A DNA stretch of 64,000 bases. It comes from Terrimonas pollutisoli (GTDB lineage: Bacteria; Bacteroidota; Bacteroidia; Chitinophagales; Chitinophagaceae). The notes beneath the pieces are model-generated. The model was not told where the DNA came from and did no database searches. It was given only the letters and a program-made list of their open reading frames with translations. The translations under genes were made by a program, and so were the position numbers. The DNA lies in NCBI RefSeq assembly GCF_029360765.1, contig NZ_JARKNA010000015.1:81201-145200 (forward strand), read 5' to 3'. Below are positions 25,338-35,001 of this stretch, in pieces (the stretch's first letter is position 1; each line of letters starts with the position of its first letter).

Positions 25338-26783
25338 CTACCAGACAAATGTTCCCACACTATTTGCCGGCAATACCGGTGATGTCCACTTGCCTTTGAA
25401 TTTGATGTTGAAAGTTGTTGCCGAACTACCATCATTTAATACGATCAAAACCTTTTTCTTCTCAGGTGTTTCGAAAGCTACGCTGTAAAGACTTCCATAA
25501 TTGTTGCTGGCTACTCTTACGGATCCGGCGGGCACAAATTTAGAAGCATGTGCAATAATATAGTAAGATACATTTCTTGAAACAGAACTGCTGATCGTCA
25601 AAGCACCTTTGCATTGTGTGCAACCACCGGGTGTGTGCGGACCAAAGTTAGGATCGTTGGCCAAATTCCACTCGAGTGCAATCCGGCTCCAGTTCCGCAT
25701 GGAACCGATAACGATATTTTTTATATGCCATTTCAAATCACCTTCAAACCCACCGGTTGACGATGTCCATTGTTCTGTGAAATAAACATTTTTATCCTGG
25801 TGTGCATTGCGAACCGTGGACAAGGCGCTGATATCGCCTGCATACAAATGAAAAGCCGAGCCATCTACAAAAGCTTTGGCAGCAGCATCATTTAATATCG
25901 TTAGCGGGTATTCCGGTTTATCGCAATTGTGATCATACACAATAATCTTTGTGGAAATATTGGCCGCTTGAAAAGCCGGTCCCAAACTGTTTTTTATAAA
26001 ATCTCTTTGTTGCTCTGCTGTCATCAATAAACTGGGATTATTACCCGGATGCAGTGGTTCATTTTGTGGTGTAATCGCATCAATGGTTATGCCCTCCGCT
26101 TTCATTTGTTGTACATATTTTACAAAGTATTGGGCATATACATCATAGTATTCTGCTTTTAAACTTCCCCCTATAGAACTACCATTATCTTTCATCCAAA
26201 CAGGCGGCGTCCAGGGACTTCCCAAAATTTTGATGCCTGGATTGATGGCTAGAATTTCCTTCAGCAAGGGAATTAGCCCTGTGCCTCCTGCACGATCCGG
26301 GTCGAGACTAAAGTTGGCCAAGCCAGGGTCCGTTTGCCCCACAGGCATATCATCATAAGTATAAACCGATGCACTCAGATCAGAAGCACCGATACTTATT
26401 CGAAGGTAGCTGATGCCAATTGAGTTCGCATCTTTTCCAAAAAGCTCCTGTAGTAAACTGGCTTTGGAATTTGCGGGCAGACTATAAATCAATGTCGCAC
26501 TCCCGCTGGTTAGTGTATAGCCAAATCCATCCACAGATTGGTATCGCAGGGTGGTATCAACTGTTATTTCGGGGTTTGAGTTAGCAACTGTATTAAAGGC
26601 CAAAACACCGGCCTGTTTTTGCAGGAGGATGCTTTGATCACCTTTTGTCAGCCAAAAATCAACTTCGTTTATACCTGCGGGTGGCGTTGGTGTTGTTCCG
26701 CCAGTGCTACCCTTGTCCTTCGAACAGCCTCCATATATACTTATCAAACCTATGATAGTAATTATAAATAATCGTAGTTGCAT
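25338..26783 (-). CDS. GH30-family glycoside hydrolase, lipoprotein
   Basis: Protein of 481 aa from the ATG at 26783 (MQLRLFIITIIGLISIYGGC, lipoprotein signal). A catalytic barrel is preceded by a short linker rich in T, G and P. Conserved GH30 features: VDGFGYTLTSGSA near the barrel start, GSPWTPPVWMK, ITPQNEPLH with acid/base Glu242, and VYFTEQWTS with nucleophile Glu337. The C-terminal beta domain ends with FNIKFKGKWTSPVLPANSV. Members cleave beta-1,6-glucan, glucosylceramide or beta-xylosides; beta-1,6-glucan fits the neighbourhood best (inference). Last gene of the long leftward cluster; 68 bases after the sulfatase gene. Confidence 0.92.
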   Translation of the reverse strand: MQLRLFIITIIGLISIYGGCSKDKGSTGGTTPTPPAGINEVDFWLTKGDQSILLQKQAGVLAFNTVANSNPEITVDTTLRYQSVDGFGYTLTSGSATLIYSLPANSKASLLQELFGKDANSIGISYLRISIGASDLSASVYTYDDMPVGQTDPGLANFSLDPDRAGGTGLIPLLKEILAINPGIKILGSPWTPPVWMKDNGSSIGGSLKAEYYDVYAQYFVKYVQQMKAEGITIDAITPQNEPLHPGNNPSLLMTAEQQRDFIKNSLGPAFQAANISTKIIVYDHNCDKPEYPLTILNDAAAKAFVDGSAFHLYAGDISALSTVRNAHQDKNVYFTEQWTSSTGGFEGDLKWHIKNIVIGSMRNWSRIALEWNLANDPNFGPHTPGGCTQCKGALTISSSVSRNVSYYIIAHASKFVPAGSVRVASNNYGSLYSVAFETPEKKKVLIVLNDGSSATTFNIKFKGKWTSPVLPANSVGTFVW

Positions 26784-26851
26784 AGAAACGAATTTTTGGA
26801 GCATCGGCAAAATTTATATGTTAAGAGAATCACGTCGTTCTTATATCGGTA

Positions 26852-28354
26852 TTAATAGGTGTTTTTATATAAATTATCGAACCTCGTGCCGGCAGCTTTT
26901 TTTAAAGGAATTTGTAATCCGCCGGTTTGCTGCAGCCAGTTGAAGAGCTCAGTTCGCAAGGTTGTTCCAGTTTTTTGATAGCTGGTATCACGTATAAGAT
27001 TGTTTATTTCATAGGGATCAGCCTGCAGGTCGTATAATTCATTAATATCCCAAACACCATTGTAATAAATGTATTTGTAACGATCAGTGCGAATAGCAAA
27101 CATGGTTGGTGTTTGCGGAAAGGCCGCCTCCCAGTAATATTCATAAAATACCTTATCTCTTGACCACGGGCTATTTTTTCCTTTCAGTATATCGGCAAAA
27201 GAAAAACCTTGCATTTGACCAGGCTTGTTAATACCTCCCAGCTCTAAAAAGGTCGGCGCTAAATCAACATTCATGATGATCTGCTCCACCACTGAATTTG
27301 GTTTTATCGTACCTGGCGCCCAAACCAACAATGGCACCCGCATGGATTCTTCATAAGCATGCCGCTTGTCGATCAATCCATGCTCACCAAATGAAAATCC
27401 ATTGTCGCCCATGTAAACAACCATCGTATTGTTTTGCAGTCCCTGTGCAGTAACCCATTCGAGTACCTTTTGAACACTTTCATCTACGGCTTGCAGAGTT
27501 TCAAGATACCGGCGATAAAACTCATCAAACTGTATAAAACCATGATACATGTAATCGACCCCGTGCCAACTATAGCGTTGATTGCGTACCCATTTCGGGA
27601 TATCACGATAATTCACTTTTGTGTGCGGAGTTGTAACAATACCGTATGTTTTACTACTGTCGGTTGCTGTTAAATACATAGACGATGGACAAACCACAGG
27701 TATGTTAGCATATTTATTTGCGTGTCTTTTGGCCGGGTAAAACTCCGCATGCACTCCTTTATGTGACAGGTAAAGAAAGAATGGTTTGTTCTTATTTCGC
27801 CCATCCATCCATTGAATAGCATAATCAGTCAGCAGATCGGTCACATAACTTCCTTCCGGTTGTTTTACGCGTTTACCATTGATATTAAACGTTGGATTAT
27901 TGTAAACACCCCGCCCCTGGAAACTAAGCCAGTAATCAAATCCCGGTTGCGGCTGGTCATCCGTATTGCCCATATGCCATTTACCCATGAAAGCTGTTTG
28001 ATAACCCTTCTTCTGCATATAGGATGGAAAAAATACAAGATTGCGGGGCAAAACAGCTTCATTATCTACCACGGTATGCGTATGAGCATACTGACCCGTC
28101 AATATAGACGCACGGCTGGGTGAGCACAATGCCGTTGAAACGAAGGCATTTTTTATATGAGCACCTTCTTTGGCCATGCGATCCATGCCCGGAGTTTCTA
28201 ATCCCTTTATTTTATTCATGAATCCCATGGCATCATAACGGTGATCATCTGCAAGGATGAAGATGATGTTCATCGGCTTTTGTTTGGGCGCCTGTGCAAC
28301 TGCGGAATGATGAAACAAAATAAAAGCCAATAAAAAGTAGCTGACCTTATGCAT
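26852..28354 (-). CDS. Secreted sulfatase (arylsulfatase A/S1 family)
   Basis: Protein of 500 aa with a signal peptide (MHKVSYFLLAFILFHHSAVAQ). The metal site is formed by ILADDHRYD (Asp36, Asp37). The formylglycine motif is CSPSR (Cys77 to Arg81), so it is an S1 sulfatase that needs a maturase; none is seen in the window. It contains the later motifs GKWHMG and MGDNGFSFGEHGL. It should remove sulfate from a carbohydrate or aryl ester in the periplasm. Placed between GH3 and GH30 in the glucan cluster, which is odd because beta-1,2-glucan is not known to be sulfated. Confidence 0.94.
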   Translation of the reverse strand: MHKVSYFLLAFILFHHSAVAQAPKQKPMNIIFILADDHRYDAMGFMNKIKGLETPGMDRMAKEGAHIKNAFVSTALCSPSRASILTGQYAHTHTVVDNEAVLPRNLVFFPSYMQKKGYQTAFMGKWHMGNTDDQPQPGFDYWLSFQGRGVYNNPTFNINGKRVKQPEGSYVTDLLTDYAIQWMDGRNKNKPFFLYLSHKGVHAEFYPAKRHANKYANIPVVCPSSMYLTATDSSKTYGIVTTPHTKVNYRDIPKWVRNQRYSWHGVDYMYHGFIQFDEFYRRYLETLQAVDESVQKVLEWVTAQGLQNNTMVVYMGDNGFSFGEHGLIDKRHAYEESMRVPLLVWAPGTIKPNSVVEQIIMNVDLAPTFLELGGINKPGQMQGFSFADILKGKNSPWSRDKVFYEYYWEAAFPQTPTMFAIRTDRYKYIYYNGVWDINELYDLQADPYEINNLIRDTSYQKTGTTLRTELFNWLQQTGGLQIPLKKAAGTRFDNLYKNTY

Positions 28355-28382
28355 ACATATAATTTTGCCCTTTGTCCAACAC

Positions 28383-30668
28383 TTAGTTCAATTTAAAATC
28401 CGCTTCTTTTACGTCGCGGCTGTTACCGCCAATAAAGACTTTAAAATCTCCGGGCTCTGCTACATATTTCAGGTCGTAGTTATAAAACTTAAGATCGTCA
28501 ACCGAAATATCAAATGAAACCGTTTTGGCTTCCCCGGCTTTCAATTCAATTTTTTGAAACCCTTTTAACTCTTTCACTGGTCTCGTACTGCTGCCTACCA
28601 AATCACGGATATATAACTGCACTACTTCCTTTCCATCTTTGTTGCCAGTATTGGTGACAGTAACAGCGGCACTAATCTTTTTCCCTGCACTTAAGGAGGA
28701 ACTGCTCAGCTTTATGTCGCTGTAAGAAAAACTGGTATAGCTTAAGCCGTAACCAAATGGATAAAGCGGATCATTTGAAACGTCTAAATAGTTAGAGCGG
28801 AATTTTTGGAACCACTTTCCTTCCGGCAAGGGCCGTCCGGTATTTTTATGATTATAAAAAATGGGCACCTGTCCCACATTCTGCGGGAAAGTGGTACTCA
28901 ATTTCCCGGATGGATTTACATCACCAAACAATACATCAGCAATCGCATAACCGGCTTCTGATCCGCCGAACCAAACATTGAAAATAGCGGGCACATTCTC
29001 CTGTTCCCATTTCAGCGCCAGTGGACGGCCCGTGAACAACATTAATACCACCGGTTTGCCCGTTTTCAATAAAGCCTTTAGTAATTCCTTTTGAATGGCT
29101 GGTATTTCTATGTTAGTGCGGCTACTGGCTTCACCACTCATTTCCGCAGCTTCGCCCAATGCGGCAACAATCACATCAGCCTGGTTGGCTATAGCAACTG
29201 CTTCCTGTAGTATTTCGCTGGCTGGTCGACGATCTCTTTTCAAAGATTTACCAAACATGGTTCCTCTTTCTTCTATCAAACTATCTTCGTCCAGGTTAGA
29301 ACCTTTGGCATATAAAATTTTCGCATTGCTGCCGGCTACTTCCGTCAACCCCTTGATCACAGAAATGGATTTTGAAAAATTCGCTGCTACACTCCATGTT
29401 CCCGTCATATTCTCTGTTGCATCGGCCAATGGCCCTATCAATGCGACAGTGCCGCTTTTTTTCAATGGCAGGATATTGCCCTGGTTCTTTAATAATACAA
29501 AACTTTCAGCCGCTATCGCTCTTGCTTCTTTCCGGTGAGCATCGGTGAAAATTTCTGTCTTTGCACGGTTCTCATCGCAATAGCGGTAAGGATCATCAAA
29601 CAAACCCAGTTTATATTTTGCTTCCAAAATTCTCCGGCATGCTGCATCGATCTGTGCCATCGTTACCTTACCTTCTTTCAATGATTTTTGAGTGGTGGTT
29701 AAAATGCCTTCTCCCACCATGTCCATATCGATACCCGCCATCAATGCTCTTGCAGAAACGGTCTGCAGATCGCCGATGCCATGGTCAACCATTTCATTAA
29801 TGCCGGTATAATCCGTAACAACAAAACCTTTGAAGCCCCATTGCCTGCGAAGCACATCTGTCAGCAACCATTTATTCCCGGTTGCCGGCACACCATCTAT
29901 TTCATTAAACGATGCCATCACAGATCCTACTCCGGCATCTACTGCCGCTTTATAAGGAGGAAAGTACTCATTGAACATCCGCTGGCGGCTCATATCCGTT
30001 GTATTATAATCACGCCCAGCTTCAGCAGCGCCATATAGTGCATAGTGTTTTACGCAAGCCATGATTGTATTATTTTTGGAAAGATCGGTTCCCTGGTAAC
30101 CTCTGACCATTGCTTTCGCTATTTGCGAACCGAGATAAGCATCTTCACCACTGCCTTCAGAAATACGGCCCCATCGTGGATCACGGGAAATGTCAACCAT
30201 GGGAGAAAAAGTCCAGTTAATGCCATCCGCACTGGCTTCCCGGGCGGCAATCTGCGCACTGCGCTCTACTAATTTCATATCCCACACGCAGCTCATACCT
30301 AACGGTATCGGAAACACAGTTTCATAACCATGTATCACGTCCATACCAAACAACATGGGTATTTTCAACCGGCTTTTTTCAACCGCCAGCTTTTGTACTT
30401 CTTTGATTTTGGCCACCGATTTTATATTAAACAAACCACCCACTTTTCCCTGTTCAATTTTTTTGGCAATATCAGAACTGCTTGCCTGGCCAGTAGTGAT
30501 ATCACCAGCACCGGGTAAATTCAACTGACCGAGCTTTTCTTCCAGTGTCATTTTTTTCATCAGTCCGTCGATAAAGGCTTTCATCTTTGCATCCTGCGAA
30601 GACTGCGCTGATACATTCAATGAAATGATGACGAGCAGGCCAATGGTTAATTTGTATAGCAATTTCAT
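28383..30668 (-). CDS. GH3-family periplasmic beta-glucosidase
   Basis: Protein of 761 aa from the ATG at 30668 (MKLLYKLTIGLLVIISLNVSAQ, signal peptide); the frame to 30686 would overlap the upstream stop. The N-terminal barrel has LLFGMDVIHGYETVFPIPLG, split here only by normal residues, and the nucleophile Asp in FVVTDYTGINE. The alpha/beta domain has the acid/base candidate in GEAAEMSGEASSR, and a fibronectin-III-like C-terminal domain follows (about 675-761). BglX-like. In the characterised Bacteroides thetaiotaomicron beta-1,2-glucan locus a GH3 enzyme splits sophoro-oligosaccharides made by a GH144 enzyme; the same pairing is inferred here. Confidence 0.95.
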   Translation of the reverse strand: MKLLYKLTIGLLVIISLNVSAQSSQDAKMKAFIDGLMKKMTLEEKLGQLNLPGAGDITTGQASSSDIAKKIEQGKVGGLFNIKSVAKIKEVQKLAVEKSRLKIPMLFGMDVIHGYETVFPIPLGMSCVWDMKLVERSAQIAAREASADGINWTFSPMVDISRDPRWGRISEGSGEDAYLGSQIAKAMVRGYQGTDLSKNNTIMACVKHYALYGAAEAGRDYNTTDMSRQRMFNEYFPPYKAAVDAGVGSVMASFNEIDGVPATGNKWLLTDVLRRQWGFKGFVVTDYTGINEMVDHGIGDLQTVSARALMAGIDMDMVGEGILTTTQKSLKEGKVTMAQIDAACRRILEAKYKLGLFDDPYRYCDENRAKTEIFTDAHRKEARAIAAESFVLLKNQGNILPLKKSGTVALIGPLADATENMTGTWSVAANFSKSISVIKGLTEVAGSNAKILYAKGSNLDEDSLIEERGTMFGKSLKRDRRPASEILQEAVAIANQADVIVAALGEAAEMSGEASSRTNIEIPAIQKELLKALLKTGKPVVLMLFTGRPLALKWEQENVPAIFNVWFGGSEAGYAIADVLFGDVNPSGKLSTTFPQNVGQVPIFYNHKNTGRPLPEGKWFQKFRSNYLDVSNDPLYPFGYGLSYTSFSYSDIKLSSSSLSAGKKISAAVTVTNTGNKDGKEVVQLYIRDLVGSSTRPVKELKGFQKIELKAGEAKTVSFDISVDDLKFYNYDLKYVAEPGDFKVFIGGNSRDVKEADFKLN

Positions 30669-30682
30669 ACTGGTTGATTTTA

Positions 30683-31345
30683 TCAATTCAATAAATGTGG
30701 TTCGATGAGTTTTTGCCAGATAGCATATCCCCTGGCCGTCATGTGTAAATTGTCTTCCACAAAAAATTCCTGTTCTGGCTTTTTATCCTGACCAAGCATC
30801 GGGTTCCACACATTTACAAATACTGTATTTTTATTTTTCTTTAAAAATTTCCTGATGAGTTCATTGGCTCTTGTCATGCGATCCCGCATCTCCCAGCGGG
30901 ATGGACTTGGCTTAAACGAAACAAACAAAATGGGAACGTCCGGTAGCTTTGAACGGATCAGTTGAAAAAGAGTTTTAAATCTATCGAGTGCCATTTTTGC
31001 CGTCACCGTATCCGATGAAGCAATATCGTTTTCACCACAATAGATAACGATCTGTTTGGGCTGATATGGAAAGATGATATCATCCGCAAATCGTATTACA
31101 TCCACCAATGTTGACCCACCGAAGCCGCGGTTAATAATTGGATGTGATGGAAAATATTGCTGCACATCTGTCCAGCGGGTGAATGATGAACTTCCCACAA
31201 ACAGAATCGCATTTTTTGGCGGAAAAGAAAGGGAGTCCGTCTTTTTGAAAGCCTGGATATCATTCCAGAAAGCAGGCTTTTGATCCTGTGCGATTAAAGC
31301 CCCGGAACATAAAAACAGTAGCAATAAAGCTTTTATCTTTCGCAT
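30683..31345 (-). CDS. SGNH/GDSL-type hydrolase, secreted
   Basis: Protein of 220 aa with a signal peptide (MRKIKALLLLFLCSGALIAQ). The four SGNH blocks are present in adapted form: FVGSSSFTRW (Ser nucleophile), GFGGSTL (Gly), YCGENDIA (Asn) and NLHMTARGYAIW (His, with Asp-like Glu-Asp before it: VEDNLHM). Such enzymes remove acetyl or other acyl groups from sugars. It sits between GH3 and the GH43-like gene, so de-esterification of the glycan is a reasonable guess. The stop at 30683 is 14 bases from the GH3 start. Confidence 0.9.
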   Translation of the reverse strand: MRKIKALLLLFLCSGALIAQDQKPAFWNDIQAFKKTDSLSFPPKNAILFVGSSSFTRWTDVQQYFPSHPIINRGFGGSTLVDVIRFADDIIFPYQPKQIVIYCGENDIASSDTVTAKMALDRFKTLFQLIRSKLPDVPILFVSFKPSPSRWEMRDRMTRANELIRKFLKKNKNTVFVNVWNPMLGQDKKPEQEFFVEDNLHMTARGYAIWQKLIEPHLLN

Positions 31346-31371
31346 TCTTCAAAAATTTGTCTGCTTCAAAC

Positions 31372-33249
31372 TTATTTAACTTCTATCGTCTTTGTTCTTT
31401 CAGATACGCCGTTTTCATTCACCGCTTCAATACTGTAGTAATAGGTTTTTTGCGAATCCATCGCTTTCATCCAGTATTCATTGTTGGCATGTATCATGAT
31501 GCTGTTATACAATTTGTTCGGGTGAGTGCCGTAATAAATATTATAGGCGAATGCATTGTCAACCGGTTTCCATTTGATGAAAGCGCTGCGCTTATCTTTT
31601 TCTGTTCTCAGCACGATAAATCCCTGCACAGGGTCCGGCTTTTCGCCGTTTCCATTACCAAAAACCCTAAATCCGCTAATAGCAAATTTGCCGGCCGGCA
31701 TATGAATATTCTCCAACCTGATAAATTTTGCCTGTACTGGCTTATCCAGTTCTACATATTCATGCGGCACATCTGTTTTGTTATTGCTTTTATCAACCAG
31801 CATCTTCCATTTCTTACCATCGATTGAATAAGACAGTTTGTATTGATGAAATGTACCAATCGTCTTTCCTAAAAAAATTGTGTCCATTTCTTTAGGAAAG
31901 GCTACATCCTGGTCGGCATAGTTGATTTGGATCGCATTGACGGTAGAAACATTCCCCAGGTCTGTTTGAATCCACTCGCCTTTATTTCCTGACACTGCAC
32001 TCCAGTAAGTTTTTGCAAGTTCATCTCCCGCATGATTGGCAACATATCCTCCCAGCGTGGACGAAACCTGTACAGGCTTATTATAATTAAGCAGCATCCA
32101 TCCGGTAAAAGCCCCATCCGGCCTCCCCGAAGGGGAAGAGACCATCGCACTAACCCCGCTTTTCGGAGAGTTTTTATTATTGGCAGCATCTTGTATAAGC
32201 GAGGGCTGTGAGTTAGCTGTTCCTTCCCCTTTGGGGGGAAGGTTAGGATGGGGGCCGTAATGCGGGTAATCGCCAAAGGTTGTATTACAATACATCACAT
32301 CATCTTTATCAAAACCCGCGGGCCATATTCCAAGTCGCCTTTCAAAAGTATTCTTCACGGAGATTACGGTAGTAGAAATATGCCAATACTTTTTGTAATT
32401 ATCCTGGAAAGTGGCTCCGTGTCCTGCCCCCCTTACAAAGCCTCCCAGTTTAAAACTTAGAGGGTCAGATTGGGCTTCAAAAGGGCCAAGAGGACCACTA
32501 CCCACCAGCAATCCGTCTGCATAACCGCTAAACTCCGTACCAGGTGCACCGTATTGCAAATAATACTTGTCCTTATATTTTGTCATATGCGATCCTTCAA
32601 TAAACGGATCGAGAAAAGTATTGTCCATGTATTCGCCGAAACGCTGCCAGCCATATCGCCAATGCTCGAGCAGGTACATTTCTTTGCGGGTACCGATTGG
32701 CTGAAATGTTTTCCGATTCAGCTCAATACCATACATGGGATATTTATTACTACTTCCATTATACATATAAAGCCTTCCGTCATCGTCGGTAAAAAAAGAA
32801 GGATCCCAACCACCTATTTCAAAGGAATCAACCAGTGGTTTCCATTCATTGGCTTTGGGATTGGTGCTCATCCACAAGGTAAACTTGCTTGTATAAGTAG
32901 AACCAAATACCAGCATGGTGTCACCTATTATACCTACTGCAGGTGCACAGAGTTCATCATAAGTGCCGGTATTCCATGGACGAAGAAATTTTTTTGAAAT
33001 AAAATTCCAGTTCAGCATATCATTACTCCACCAGTAGCCCCATTGATTGGTAGAGAATAAATAATAGTCGCCTTTATAGTTGACTATGACAGGATCTGCC
33101 GTAGCCCGATGTCGTCCCCATTCACTGAAGTTGGGAATCGGAGTATAACCATAATCAATATTGATGGGGTTGCAATATGTTTTTTGTTGCGCCAACACAA
33201 CAACACTGTTTATCAAAATGCACCCTGCTAAAATTGTTTGTTTTATCAT
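31372..33249 (-). CDS. GH43-like five-bladed propeller protein with F5/8-type and fibronectin-III domains
   Basis: Protein of 625 aa with a signal peptide (MIKQTILAGCILINSVVVLAQ). Residues about 25-330 look like a GH43/GH117-type propeller: RATADPVIVNYKGDYYLF, DELCAPAVGIIGDT, GGWDPSFFTDDDGRLYMY, DPFIEGSHMTKYKDKYYLQ, the spacing of Asp, Asp and Glu expected for the family. Residues about 382-530 form an F5/8-type C (discoidin) domain, and about 535-625 an Fn3 module. Residues about 332-380, between propeller and discoidin, are encoded by an inserted palindromic element and contain PHPNLPPKGEG and SSPSGRPDGAF; they look like an in-frame insertion in a linker. Substrate uncertain. Confidence 0.85.
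   Translation of the reverse strand: MIKQTILAGCILINSVVVLAQQKTYCNPINIDYGYTPIPNFSEWGRHRATADPVIVNYKGDYYLFSTNQWGYWWSNDMLNWNFISKKFLRPWNTGTYDELCAPAVGIIGDTMLVFGSTYTSKFTLWMSTNPKANEWKPLVDSFEIGGWDPSFFTDDDGRLYMYNGSSNKYPMYGIELNRKTFQPIGTRKEMYLLEHWRYGWQRFGEYMDNTFLDPFIEGSHMTKYKDKYYLQYGAPGTEFSGYADGLLVGSGPLGPFEAQSDPLSFKLGGFVRGAGHGATFQDNYKKYWHISTTVISVKNTFERRLGIWPAGFDKDDVMYCNTTFGDYPHYGPHPNLPPKGEGTANSQPSLIQDAANNKNSPKSGVSAMVSSPSGRPDGAFTGWMLLNYNKPVQVSSTLGGYVANHAGDELAKTYWSAVSGNKGEWIQTDLGNVSTVNAIQINYADQDVAFPKEMDTIFLGKTIGTFHQYKLSYSIDGKKWKMLVDKSNNKTDVPHEYVELDKPVQAKFIRLENIHMPAGKFAISGFRVFGNGNGEKPDPVQGFIVLRTEKDKRSAFIKWKPVDNAFAYNIYYGTHPNKLYNSIMIHANNEYWMKAMDSQKTYYYSIEAVNENGVSERTKTIEVK
32111..32255. repeat. Composite palindromic element inside the GH43-like gene
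   Basis: A left arm (32111-32163, GCCCCATCC..., hairpin TCCCC-gaa-GGGGA) and a right arm in inverted orientation (32197-32255, hairpin TTCCCC..GGGGAA, ending GGATGGGGGC) flank 33 bases of unique sequence. The right arm read backwards aligns along its length with the left arm and with the element at 40328-40381, including the tail word CAGCCCTCGCTT. The whole 145-bp structure is MITE-like and keeps the reading frame open through about 48 codons. Confidence 0.82.
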
Positions 33250-33267
33250 TCCCGTAAATTGAATCAG

Positions 33268-34992
33268 TTATAAATTGCCTTTTTTTAATTCATTGTATGC
33301 ATGATCAACCGCTCTTGCGGTTAATGCCATATACAAAATGGAAGGACTTTGATTGCCGGTACTCGTCATGCAAGCTCCGTCAGTGACAAAAACATTCTGA
33401 CAGGCATGCAACTGGTTCCACTTATTTAATAATGAAGTAGCGGGGTCATTACCCATTCTCACGCCACCCATTTCATGAATATCAAGACCCGGAGCTTGTT
33501 TCGAATCATAGGTGCTAATGTCTTTTGCGCCGGCTTTTTCCAACATGGCCACGCCTTCCTGCATAAAATCCTTTAATAGTTTTTCATCATTATCATCGTA
33601 GCCAACTGAAGTGATAAGTAATGGAATTCCCCATTGATCTTTTTGATCGGTGCTCAACCGGACCTGATTGGTTGCTTTAGGAATTGTTTCACCCTGCATG
33701 TACATATAAATCGTCCATCCACCTGGTTCGCAAAGCCCCTCTTTGAATTCAGCACCAATGCCCTCCGGGCTTCCATAAAACTTTTTCTCCCGTGATGCTG
33801 CTGAAAATATGACGTAACCTCCTGTGAAATCTGTTTCTTGTTTTTTAAGATTGCGAAAATTAGGGATCACACATTCAACAGGCCGACCAGGTGTATAATA
33901 GGAATCAAGAAAGCCATCAAACCGGGCACCCATGCTGCCGCGATAGTTGTGAAAGCAAATATATTTTCCCAACAATCCATTATCGTTACCCAAGCCATCC
34001 GGAAAACGATTGGAAGTCGAATTGAGTAAAATAAGATTGCTGTTTAGGGCAGAGGCGTTGACAAAAATTATTTTGGCAAAAAACTCAGTGGCTTCTTTTG
34101 TATTGGCATCAATTACTCTTACACCAATGGCCTTTTTCTTTTTTTCATCATAAATAATGGAGTGCACTACGGAGTGAGGACGAACAGCCAGGTTTCCTGT
34201 TTTAGCAGCCCAGGGCAATGTTGCGGTAACGGAACTAAAATAACCACCGAAGGGGCAACCACGCATACATAAGTTTCTGTTCATGCATTGCCCTCTTCCC
34301 TGCTGCTTGTGTATTTCGGTTGGCTCTGTAAGCTGCGCCCATCTGCCTGAAATATAATGACGGCCAAAACCGTCCCAGAGGCTTTTCCGCATATGTTGCT
34401 CTACTGCATTGAGATCATAGGCCGGCAAAAACTCTCCGTCCGGCATAGATTCAATTCCCTCTTTGCTACCACAGATGCCAGTGAATTTTTCAGCATGACT
34501 ATACCACGGCGCAATATCATTATAACGGATTGGCCAGTCTATTCCATAGCCATACCGCAATGGCGCGGAAAAATCCCATTCACTCCACCGTTGACAACTT
34601 CGCCCCCAGGTTAATGATTTACCGCCGACCTGGTAACCCCTGATCCAGTCGAATGGTTTTTCCTGCACATAGGGATGATCCTTATCTTTTACAAAGAAAT
34701 GAGCGGTGTCTTCTCCATAACCAGCCGCTTTTGTGATCAATGGATTGTCCTTTTTTGTTGCTTCCGTTATCCATCCGCGATGCGGTAGTTCCCATCGCTG
34801 TTTATCATAAGTTGGATAATCTTTGATATGTTCAATATTTCTTCCCCTTTCCAGCACCAGCGTTTTCAATCCTTTATCACAAAGTTCCTTAGCGGCCCAT
34901 CCACCACTGATACCACTGCCGATAACAATGGCGTCAAAAGTATTTTGTTCTTTGCCTTTGCTGTTAATATGAATATCCAGGGTATCCGGCAT
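33268..34992 (-). CDS. GMC-family FAD oxidoreductase, probable glucoside 3-dehydrogenase type
   Basis: Protein of 574 aa with no signal peptide. The N-terminal FAD motif is AIVIGSGISGGWAAKELC (about residues 20-37), followed by VLERG; the middle has RGYQVGGKSLTWGR; the C-terminal GMC part has DIHEMGGVRMG and GACMTSTGNQSPSILYMALT. Closest in type to the alpha subunit of gluconate 2-dehydrogenase/glucoside 3-dehydrogenase, which oxidises sugar C3 to a 3-keto sugar. No small subunit (LacC type) is adjacent. The neighbours DoxX and Gfo/Idh fit a 3-keto-glycoside route (inference). Cys-rich CMNRNLCMRGCPFG at about 235-250 is typical of this group. Confidence 0.9.
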   Translation of the reverse strand: MPDTLDIHINSKGKEQNTFDAIVIGSGISGGWAAKELCDKGLKTLVLERGRNIEHIKDYPTYDKQRWELPHRGWITEATKKDNPLITKAAGYGEDTAHFFVKDKDHPYVQEKPFDWIRGYQVGGKSLTWGRSCQRWSEWDFSAPLRYGYGIDWPIRYNDIAPWYSHAEKFTGICGSKEGIESMPDGEFLPAYDLNAVEQHMRKSLWDGFGRHYISGRWAQLTEPTEIHKQQGRGQCMNRNLCMRGCPFGGYFSSVTATLPWAAKTGNLAVRPHSVVHSIIYDEKKKKAIGVRVIDANTKEATEFFAKIIFVNASALNSNLILLNSTSNRFPDGLGNDNGLLGKYICFHNYRGSMGARFDGFLDSYYTPGRPVECVIPNFRNLKKQETDFTGGYVIFSAASREKKFYGSPEGIGAEFKEGLCEPGGWTIYMYMQGETIPKATNQVRLSTDQKDQWGIPLLITSVGYDDNDEKLLKDFMQEGVAMLEKAGAKDISTYDSKQAPGLDIHEMGGVRMGNDPATSLLNKWNQLHACQNVFVTDGACMTSTGNQSPSILYMALTARAVDHAYNELKKGNL

Positions 34993-35001
34993 TTCTATTT
35001 T

